From Suipraeoptans intestinalis (GTDB taxonomy: Bacteria > Bacillota > Clostridia > Lachnospirales > Lachnospiraceae), in NCBI RefSeq assembly GCF_009696485.1, contig NZ_VULY01000018.1:1003001-1067000 (forward strand): a stretch of 64,000 nucleotides of DNA. Direction: 5' to 3'. Below, one piece after another: positions 57,644-64,000 of the stretch. The notes beneath the pieces were generated by a model. It was not told where the DNA came from, searched no databases, and saw nothing but the letters and a program-made list of their open reading frames with translations. Numbering within the stretch: position 1 is the stretch's first letter; every line of letters starts with the position of its first letter. The translations under genes and the position numbers were made by a program.

Positions 57644-59260
57644 TTATAATTCCTGCCTGAAAAACGGAATTCCCAGTTTTTTCAGCAGCAGTTCCTCCCT
57701 GTTCTGGCAGGTAAAAAGCAATACCTGTCTGCCGCTTTTCTGCAGCCACAGCAGCGTTCGCTCCAGACGCTCTTCATCATAATAGACAAAGGTATCATCC
57801 AAAAGAATCGGATTGTCCTCCTCATACAACATGGTATCTGCCGCCATCCGCAACGCAAAATACACCTGTTCTGCCGTCCCCCGGCTCAGGCTGCCGATCT
57901 CCTGCAGTTTTTCCTCCATCCAGATTCTTATCCCTTTTTCTCCCAGGGTGAGGCGGACTCCCGTTTTCCCCGTCAGGTAGGACAGGGTTTCTGCCACTGC
58001 ATCTCCCACCCGTTTTTGCACCTGTTTTTCCATGTTTTCTGCTGTCTGTTTCAAAAGCTGCTCTGCCAGCAGCAGTTCCTGCCTCTCTTCCTCCCATTTT
58101 TTCCATTCCTGTGAAACGCTCTCCAGTTCCTCCAACTGTTCCCGCAGATTTTCACAGGAAATTTCCTTTTCTCTTTTTTCTTCCGCAATCCTTTTCCGCT
58201 TCCAGTTTAACTGCTCCAGGTACGAACCGGCAGAGGCTTCCTGTTTCCTTTCTCCCTGCAGGGAAGGTTTCTCCCTTTTCCGAAGGCTTCTCGTTTCCAC
58301 CCACAGCAAAGCCCCCACCGCAACAAGGCTCACCACTTCTGCTACCGTGCGGACGGCCCCTTTCAAAAACAGGTGCGCCAGCAGGCAGCTTCCCAGAAGC
58401 AGAAGGATCCCGATGATTCCGGGAAGGCTTCCCCTCTTCTCTCTCCGTCCGGTTTCTGCCGCCGGCGCCTCTTCTCTTCCTGCTCTCCTATTTTCCGCAG
58501 AAAACAGCCTCCGAAAGCCTGCCCCGTCTTCGTCCGGCCCCTTTTGAGATGTCCAAAAATCTTCCTCTGTTTTCCTGTCTGCTTCCTTGGCAACCAGAAT
58601 GTCTTCCTCGTTTTTCAGCCGTTCTATATCTCTTTGAAAGTACCGTTCCTCCTGCCGAAGCCGCTCTCTTTCCTGCCGTCTTTCCTCTTCACAGCGTCTC
58701 TGCCGTCTCTCTGCCTGTTTTCTTTGCTCCTGCAGATAGCTCAGCGCTTTTTTCAATTGGATCTCCTGGGTTCCTCCCGAAAAATAATTGGCGGCGTAGT
58801 CCTGCAGCGCTTCTCCCAGAGATTGATCCGGTTCCGCCTTCAGCTGTCCGATGGACACGGTATTTTCAAACCCTGCCCGGTCCATCCCTCCCAGCAGCAT
58901 CTCCAGATCCCCTGCCTCCAGCGACAGCTCCTCTCCATCTTCCTCGCAGATCAGCCTGCCTTTTTTTCGCTCTTTCCCAAAGCTCCTTTCCAGAAAAAAC
59001 GATTTTCCTCCGCTCTCAAACCGCAGGATCCCTCCATAAGAGAAGGAATGCTCCCACGGTTCGTATCTGGTGTAGTCGTCCCGGCAGGCGGCACGTCCCC
59101 GTCCTCTTTCCATCCCATACAGCATCCCCTTGATAAAGGAATGCAGCGTAGATTTTCCGGACTCATTTTTCCCGTAGATCAGATTGATCCCATCCTGCAG
59201 GAGCCATCGTTTTCCTTCTAATTTCCCAAAGTTTGTAATTCGCAATTCTCGAAGTCGCAT
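57644..59260 (-). CDS. YhaN/SbcC-like ATPase with central membrane segments
   Basis: 538 residues. The N-terminal half of the ATP-binding domain has Walker A GKNESGKS (30-37) and RF.L.R.F strands. A coiled-coil region (about 170-230) with many Arg/Glu follows, and then two hydrophobic helices near residues 283-325 (PGIIGILLLLGSCLLAHLFL; VSLVAVGALLWV). A second coiled coil follows, and a C-terminal half-domain with SLSRGTAEQVYFALRMA (signature) and NPILLDDTFVYYD (Walker B). This resembles Bacillus YhaN, an SbcC/Rad50 relative. Partner is the nuclease at 59836-60900. Shorter than YhaN (about 960), so the coil is reduced. Confidence 0.85.
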   Translation of the reverse strand: MRLRELRITNFGKLEGKRWLLQDGINLIYGKNESGKSTLHSFIKGMLYGMERGRGRAACRDDYTRYEPWEHSFSYGGILRFESGGKSFFLERSFGKERKKGRLICEEDGEELSLEAGDLEMLLGGMDRAGFENTVSIGQLKAEPDQSLGEALQDYAANYFSGGTQEIQLKKALSYLQEQRKQAERRQRRCEEERRQERERLRQEERYFQRDIERLKNEEDILVAKEADRKTEEDFWTSQKGPDEDGAGFRRLFSAENRRAGREEAPAAETGRREKRGSLPGIIGILLLLGSCLLAHLFLKGAVRTVAEVVSLVAVGALLWVETRSLRKREKPSLQGERKQEASAGSYLEQLNWKRKRIAEEKREKEISCENLREQLEELESVSQEWKKWEEERQELLLAEQLLKQTAENMEKQVQKRVGDAVAETLSYLTGKTGVRLTLGEKGIRIWMEEKLQEIGSLSRGTAEQVYFALRMAADTMLYEEDNPILLDDTFVYYDEERLERTLLWLQKSGRQVLLFTCQNREELLLKKLGIPFFRQEL

Positions 59261-59373
59261 ATCCGTCCCACTTATTTTCTTGTGCCCTTCTCCTGTCAGC
59301 CGCCTTTGCCCGGCGAAACAGTCACAGCCCTCTTCTCTCTTGTCCAGAATTCTGCCACAGACAAAAGGCTGCG

Positions 59374-59799
59374 CTATCTTCCGGTTTCCATCTCAATCGT
59401 CAGCCGTTCTATCAGTTTCACAACAGACGCTCGGAATTCTTTCAGTCTTTCCAGCTCTGTTTTGATTTCTTTCTGCACTCTGGCATCGGTAAACACATTG
59501 TCGAACCAAATATCCAGGGCATTGTCACACACGGTATCGCTGACTGTTTCCGGCAGATGCATGTTGACATCCTCCAACTCCTGATTGAGTATCCGGAGAG
59601 AATCCGATATTTCTTTCAGATCATCGTTTGCGTCTTTGATCTTGTCTCTTTTCATAAAGCTGGAGAACATCCCTCCGCCAAATAAATCAAAAATCCCCCA
59701 GTCTGCGGCACTGTCCAAAGAAGCGATGGCGTTATCTATCCTTGCCACGACTTCCTGTGCCGCTGTTTTCGCTTCCTGTAATTCCTTGAATCGATCCAT
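59374..59799 (-). CDS. Helical protein of unknown function
   Basis: 141 residues, mostly predicted helix, with a Gly/Phe-rich turn at about 35-50 (WGIFDLFGGGMFSSFMKRDK). Starts MDRFKELQEAKTAAQEVVARI; no signal or membrane segment. It sits between the YhaO-like and YhaN-like genes, where the two are normally adjacent. It may be part of that system, but I recognise no family. Confidence 0.75.
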   Translation of the reverse strand: MDRFKELQEAKTAAQEVVARIDNAIASLDSAADWGIFDLFGGGMFSSFMKRDKIKDANDDLKEISDSLRILNQELEDVNMHLPETVSDTVCDNALDIWFDNVFTDARVQKEIKTELERLKEFRASVVKLIERLTIEMETGR

Positions 59800-59835
59800 T
59801 TCTTTTTCCTTTCTTTCTTGGTTTGCAGCTTCAGC

Positions 59836-60900
59836 CTACAGGGATCTCCCCGTTTCCAGAAGCGCCTGGATTCCCCGGCACAAAGCCCGGTAATGGCGGC
59901 TTTCCTCCGGAGCTTCCTCCATTTCTCCGATCATCTGTCCCAGCAGATTGTCTTTGTTTCTTTGCTTTAACCGCTCCAGATCATAGGCAGGTCTTGTATC
60001 ATCCACCCATTCCACCAGATTGCCAAATATGTCCATTTCTTCCTGCTCCAGCAAAAGATCCGGAGACCTCCTGCCCTGCAGGCGAATCTTATAAAGATGC
60101 TCTGTTCCCATTTTTCTGACAGCAGCCTCTATTCTTTGTCGTATTTCGTAAGCCGTGTCTCTTTCTGTCGTTTCCACAGAGAGAGGAATGTACTTTCGCC
60201 CCGCACTTTTCACAAACCGAAGTGTTCCTCCGGTTTCTTTCCACTCTCCCAAAAGATACCCGTGATCGCCGGTATCACTGCGGTCCGTCGGCTCCAGCGC
60301 GCCTGCATAGGCCGCCCTTCCCGCTGCCAGTATCCCCGGCTTGTGGATGTGTCCCAGCGCCACATAATCATACCCCAGCCGAAGCAGGTCCTCTTTTCTG
60401 AAGGGAAGGTGTGTTTCATCCCCTCCATGAAGCAGGAGGATCTCCTTCGGCTGAAGATGCCTTCTCCTCCAATCGGCGGCGTCCAGCGGCTCCCTGATCT
60501 CCCGGCTGTGATAGCTTTTTCCATATACCGCCGTTTGCAGCTGCGGAAACTCCACCCATTCCATTTCCTGTCCTCTGCCCAGGAAATGCACCTGCTTTTC
60601 CCAGGGAAAATCGGCATAGCAGGATCGGTATGTCATATGGTCATGATTTCCTGCGATCAATACCACCTGGGTCTTTTGCAGGTCGGCGAACATGGCGTTG
60701 ACTTCCCGCAATTCTTTTTTCAGGGGTTGACGATGGAACAGATCCCCGGCGATCAATAGCAGATCTATCTCCTCCCGGTTACAGATCCGAATGATCCGTT
60801 CCAGACTCTTCCACAGCTCCCCCGGTCTTTTGTCGCTGTACGCCTTTCCCGCCTCTGGCTTTGCGCCCAAATGCACGTCTGCGATGTGTATGAACTTCAT
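59836..60900 (-). CDS. YhaO/SbcD-like metallophosphoesterase
   Basis: Predicted DNA nuclease subunit. 354 residues with metal ligands in IADVHLG (D8, H10), AGDLFH (D53), GNHDH (N85, H86), LLHGGDE and ALGHIHKP. The C-terminal part resembles the capping domain of YhaO. Its first 122 bases overlap the end of the upstream kinase gene in another frame. Pairs with the YhaN-like ATPase downstream, an Mre11/Rad50-type set acting on DNA ends or the membrane. Confidence 0.9.
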   Translation of the reverse strand: MKFIHIADVHLGAKPEAGKAYSDKRPGELWKSLERIIRICNREEIDLLLIAGDLFHRQPLKKELREVNAMFADLQKTQVVLIAGNHDHMTYRSCYADFPWEKQVHFLGRGQEMEWVEFPQLQTAVYGKSYHSREIREPLDAADWRRRHLQPKEILLLHGGDETHLPFRKEDLLRLGYDYVALGHIHKPGILAAGRAAYAGALEPTDRSDTGDHGYLLGEWKETGGTLRFVKSAGRKYIPLSVETTERDTAYEIRQRIEAAVRKMGTEHLYKIRLQGRRSPDLLLEQEEMDIFGNLVEWVDDTRPAYDLERLKQRNKDNLLGQMIGEMEEAPEESRHYRALCRGIQALLETGRSL

Positions 60901-62068
60901 CCGCCTCTTCTTCTCCTTTTTCTGCTTCTTTCTCTGCCGGCAGCGTCACCAGAAATGTGGTGTATTCCTCGTCGCTTTTTGCCAGGATCCGTCCCCCGTG
61001 CAGCTCTACGATCTCTTTTGCTATGGCAAGCCCCAGTCCGGCCCCTCCGGTTCCGCTGGATCTGGATCCGTCCACACGGTAGAATTTCTCAAAGATCACC
61101 TGGATCATATCTCCCGGAATCTTTTCTCCCCGGTTGATGACCCGGATCTCCACCCCCTCCTTTGTTTCCTTCGCCTGGATCCGTATGGGGGTCTCTTCGT
61201 AGCAGTAGGCGATGGCATTTCTCAACAGGTTGTCAAATACCCTTGCCAGCTTGTCCGGGTCTCCGTGGATCACCAGATTTTCTTCTACCAGCACTTCGCA
61301 GGTCAAACGTTTTTCCTGAAGGACTCCATACAACTCATCTGCCAGCTGCTCCAGCATAAAGGACAGATCGATCTCCACCTTCTCCAAAGCGATCTCCTGC
61401 ATATTGTACCTGGTGATATCAAAAAATCCATTGATCAGATCCCCCAGACGAAGGGATTTTTCCAGAGCGATCTTCGTATACTTGGCCCGCTCTTCTTCAC
61501 TGAGTCCTCCCTCTTTATGCTCATCCAGCATCGTCAGGTATGCCACAATGGATGTCAACGGCGTTTTCAAATCATGGGCCAGAAACAGCACCAGATCGTT
61601 TTTCTTTTTTTCCTCCTGCATGGCTTCCATCTTCTGCCTGCGAAGTCTGGCCTTGATCTCATTCATGCGGATCTCTATGGGCTTCAGCTCGGTGATTAGC
61701 TGGATGGAGGAAGAGGACTCCGAAGCGATGTTTTCAATTCCATCTCCGATCTGATCCAGGTACTGGATCATTTTTGAGAGAGAAACATAGAAAAAGACGG
61801 CAAACAACAGAAGAAACCCTATGACCAGAAATAGCGGTTTATTATTTCCCACAATCTCCCAATACAGCCGGATGGCCTCCTCTTCCTCCACCCGGAAGGC
61901 CTGCAGCACCCGGACAAACCCATTGGCAAACCTGTCATTATAAACGCCGTCAATAACATAATGCAGCAAAAAACCGCCCACTACCAGCGTCATTCCGGTG
62001 ACCAGCAGTGTCTGGATCAAAATACTGATTTTCAGCTTTTGGTAGTTACTCTTCAACCTTGTAGCCAA
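60779..62068 (-). CDS. VanS-like sensor histidine kinase
   Basis: Up to 429 residues. Two membrane segments (about 15-38 and 78-95) flank a short external loop of about 40 residues, as in VanS. HisKA motif LAHDLKTPLTSIVAYL, N box DNLLRNAI, and GTGGAGLGLAIAKEIVELHGG are intact. The start is uncertain: TTG at 62066-62068 or TTG at 62054-62056, both inside or at the end of the regulator gene. The catalytic domain ends near residue 375; the last 55 residues are a basic/acidic tail, 40 of them encoded over the nuclease gene. Confidence 0.9.
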   Translation of the reverse strand: MATRLKSNYQKLKISILIQTLLVTGMTLVVGGFLLHYVIDGVYNDRFANGFVRVLQAFRVEEEEAIRLYWEIVGNNKPLFLVIGFLLLFAVFFYVSLSKMIQYLDQIGDGIENIASESSSSIQLITELKPIEIRMNEIKARLRRQKMEAMQEEKKKNDLVLFLAHDLKTPLTSIVAYLTMLDEHKEGGLSEEERAKYTKIALEKSLRLGDLINGFFDITRYNMQEIALEKVEIDLSFMLEQLADELYGVLQEKRLTCEVLVEENLVIHGDPDKLARVFDNLLRNAIAYCYEETPIRIQAKETKEGVEIRVINRGEKIPGDMIQVIFEKFYRVDGSRSSGTGGAGLGLAIAKEIVELHGGRILAKSDEEYTTFLVTLPAEKEAEKGEEEADEVHTHRRRAFGRKARGGKGVQRQKTGGAVEESGTDHSDL

Positions 62069-62735
62069 CCCCCCATACCGTTTTTATAAATTCCGATTTC
62101 CCGGAAGACGTTCCCATCTTTTCCCGTAGATGGCGGATATGCACCATAACAGTGTTATTGCTGTTTTTGTAATAGGTTTCCTTCCAGACGGTTTCAAACA
62201 GCTCCGCCGGGCTCACCACCCGTCCCTTATTTTCGCAGAGGAACCACAGCACATCAAATTCTATCGGCGTCAGAGTCAGAGGCCTCTCGTTGAAGATGCA
62301 TTCCCGGGAATGCCGGTTCAGCACCAGTCCGCCTACCACCATCGTTTCATCCTCTTCCCTTCCGCCGTCATTGTACTGAGTGTATCGTCGAAGCTGCGCC
62401 TTCACTCTTGCCACCAGCTCCAGCGGGTTAAAGGGTTTGAGGATATAATCGTCTGCCCCCAGTGTCAGTCCGGTGATCTTGTCAATGTATTCCGTCTTTG
62501 CCGTCAGCATGATCACCGGGAAGGTATAGGTTTTTCGGATCTCTCTTAAGATCTGAAAACCGTCCATCCCCGGAAGCATGATATCCAGGATCGCCAGGTC
62601 GATCCTGGTCTTTTTGATACATTCCAATGCCTCTTCCCCGGTGTAAAACTTAAACACCGTATATTGGTCATTTTTCAGATACAGCTCCACCACGTCGGCA
62701 ATCTCTTTTTCATCATCCACTACCAGAATATTCAT
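62046..62735 (-). CDS. VanR-like OmpR-type response regulator
   Basis: 229 residues: receiver with DDEKE, Asp in LAILDIMLPGMDG and Lys in DDYILKPFNPLE, and a C-terminal winged helix ending WGVGYKVEE. Close to the VanR/VanS type. No van ligase or peptidase genes are present in the window, so this is not by itself evidence of glycopeptide resistance; related pairs are common in Lachnospiraceae with other targets. Confidence 0.93.
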   Translation of the reverse strand: MNILVVDDEKEIADVVELYLKNDQYTVFKFYTGEEALECIKKTRIDLAILDIMLPGMDGFQILREIRKTYTFPVIMLTAKTEYIDKITGLTLGADDYILKPFNPLELVARVKAQLRRYTQYNDGGREEDETMVVGGLVLNRHSRECIFNERPLTLTPIEFDVLWFLCENKGRVVSPAELFETVWKETYYKNSNNTVMVHIRHLREKMGTSSGKSEFIKTVWGVGYKVEE

Positions 62736-62756
62736 GCTTTCCTCCTTTTTGAAGTT

Positions 62757-62783
62757 GGGACGGGAGAAAACCTCTCCCGTCCC
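62757..62783 (-). terminator. Terminator candidate after asnS
   Basis: GGGACGGGAGA / TCTCCCGTCCC, 11-bp perfect stem with a 5-base loop, between asnS and the regulator gene. The T run is poor. Confidence 0.6.
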
Positions 62784-62806
62784 ACGCGCCGTTGTCCGTT
62801 GTTTAT

Positions 62807-64000
62807 TTACAGTTCACAGTTATTGACTGTTCTTGGGAACGGGATCACATCTCTGATATTGCTCATTCCCGTCAAATACATGATGCATCTTTCAAATCCC
62901 AGACCAAATCCGGAATGTCTCGTGGATCCATATTTTCTGAGATCCAGATAAAACTCATAGTCTGCCCGGTTCAGTCCCAGCTGGTCCATTCTTGCCAGAA
63001 GCTTCTCATAGTCATCTTCCCTCTGGCTTCCTCCGATGATCTCTCCGATTCCCGGCACCAGGCAGTCTACCGCCGCTACCGTCTTTCCGTCCGGATTCTG
63101 CTTCATGTAGAAGGACTTGATCTCTTTGGGATAGTTGGTTACAAATACCGGTTTTTTGAAAATTTCTTCGGTCAGATATCTTTCATGCTCCGTCTGAAGA
63201 TCTGATCCCCAGCTCACCGGATATTCAAAATTCTGGTTATTCTTTTCCAGAAGCTCTACGGCTTCCGTATAGGTGATTCTTACAAACTCCGAATTTCTGA
63301 CATGGTTCAGCCGATCCAGAAGTCCCTTGTCTACGAAGGTGTTGAAGAAATTCATCTCTTCCAGCGCCTCTTCCAGTACGTATCCGATCACATACTTCAG
63401 CATTGCCTCCGCTACGTTCATATTTTCTTCCAGATCTGCAAAGGCCATCTCCGGCTCGATCATCCAGAACTCTGCCGCGTGGCGTGTGGTGTTGGAATTC
63501 TCCGCGCGGAAAGTAGGCCCAAAGGTATAAATATCCCGGAAAGCCTGTGCATAGGCCTCTCCGTTTAACTGACCGCTGACGGTCAGATTGGTCTCCTTTC
63601 CAAAGAAATCCTCATGAAAATCCACTCTGCCTTCTTCGGTCCGCGGCAGATTCTCCATGTCCAGCGTCGTCACCCGGAACATTTCTCCCGCTCCCTCTGC
63701 GTCGCTTCCTGTGATCAGCGGGGTATGTACATACACAAAGCCTCTTTCCTGGAAAAACTTATGAATGGCATACGCCGTCAGAGAACGGATCCGAAAGACT
63801 GCCTGGAAGGTATTGGTCCTGGGTCTTAAATGAGCGATGGTCCTCAAATATTCAAAGGTGTGACGCTTCTTTTGCAGCGGATAATCCGGAGCCGACGCTC
63901 CCTCGATCTCCACCGTATCTGCCTGTATTTCAAACGGCTGCTTTGCCTCCGGCGTCGCCACCAGGGTTCCTGTTATGATAACTGCCGCCCCTACGTTCAG
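62807..64000 (-). CDS. asnS: Asparagine-tRNA ligase, 5' end outside the window
   Basis: Class IIb aminoacyl-tRNA synthetase. The visible 397 residues include the end of the N-terminal OB-fold anticodon domain ([21 protein letters not shown]) and motifs 2 and 3 of the catalytic domain: [22 protein letters not shown] and [15 protein letters not shown]. The family has about 463 residues, so about 65 N-terminal residues are missing on the right. The GTG at 63961 is internal. It ends [10 protein letters not shown], slightly unlike the usual FPRTPG ending. Confidence 0.97.
   Translation of the reverse strand: MNVGAAVIITGTLVATPEAKQPFEIQADTVEIEGASAPDYPLQKKRHTFEYLRTIAHLRPRTNTFQAVFRIRSLTAYAIHKFFQERGFVYVHTPLITGSDAEGAGEMFRVTTLDMENLPRTEEGRVDFHEDFFGKETNLTVSGQLNGEAYAQAFRDIYTFGPTFRAENSNTTRHAAEFWMIEPEMAFADLEENMNVAEAMLKYVIGYVLEEALEEMNFFNTFVDKGLLDRLNHVRNSEFVRITYTEAVELLEKNNQNFEYPVSWGSDLQTEHERYLTEEIFKKPVFVTNYPKEIKSFYMKQNPDGKTVAAVDCLVPGIGEIIGGSQREDDYEKLLARMDQLGLNRADYEFYLDLRKYGSTRHSGFGLGFERCIMYLTGMSNIRDVIPFPRTVNNCEL

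Noticed and set aside
60779-62735. VanR/VanS as a vancomycin resistance cluster
   Set aside because: No vanH, van ligase, vanX, vanT or vanY gene is present; similar regulators occur widely without resistance.

Overview
The window looks like a stretch of chromosome from an anaerobic Clostridia member, most likely Lachnospiraceae. The clues are a str operon without EF-Tu in view, rpoBC, a feoA-feoA-feoB cluster with a FeoB-associated Cys-rich peptide, complete operons for both an F-type and a V/A-type rotary ATPase, a SAM-I riboswitch on metK, and a large Gram-positive SRP RNA. No species is assigned. Almost every chromosomal gene is on the minus strand, so the text below runs from high to low coordinates within each operon.

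Layout, left to right. 1-2,960: str operon (rpsL, rpsG, fusA; fusA runs off the left edge) with a strong promoter and a 13-bp degenerate tandem repeat just upstream of it. 3,058-7,104: HD-domain protein, then the ferrous iron uptake operon (feoA, feoA, feoB, FeoB-associated peptide) behind a promoter carrying a Fur-type box. 7,171-14,880: rpoB-rpoC. 14,968-20,684: a seven-gene operon (NfeD, SPFH protein, patatin-like protein, birA, unknown, coaX, dus). 20,711-23,693: two-component system and an RNA methyltransferase. 23,729-26,639: metK under a SAM-I riboswitch, and murA. 26,679-36,078: aroK and the nine-gene V-type ATPase operon. 36,158-37,860: trmL, an AIR-synthase-like gene and a 34-residue membrane peptide, behind a promoter overlapped by a TGTAC palindrome.

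37,925-42,300 is the accessory part. Genes switch to the plus strand, and it holds a truncated ParA tail, parB, a small unknown gene, two adjacent small genes of which the second is VapD-like and the first looks like a divergent relative, a secreted Lys/Glu-rich protein with a cysteine-paired tail, and an IS30-family transposase. It reads as the remnant of an integrated plasmid-like element. A perfect 10-bp-arm palindrome precedes the VapD-like pair.

42,464-42,826: SRP RNA with its own promoter and terminator. 42,842-46,609: tadA, dgt, an HTH protein and a phosphopantetheinyl transferase. 46,764-53,064: F-type ATP synthase operon atpBEFHAGDC. 53,304-55,741: a MarR, pirin and nitroreductase stress cluster. 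56,022-64,000: CPBP-like membrane protein (+), proC, a YhaN-like ATPase, an unknown helical protein, a YhaO/SbcD-like nuclease, a VanS/VanR-like two-component system, and the 3' part of asnS.

The two rotary ATPases appear to differ in ion choice. The V-type proteolipid has the full set of Na+ ligands known from Enterococcus hirae NtpK, whereas the F-type c subunit lacks the Gln and Ser that mark Na+ rings and looks proton-type. That would allow the cell to couple or interconvert the two gradients. The least explained material is the tandem VapD-like pair with its palindrome in the plasmid-derived island.
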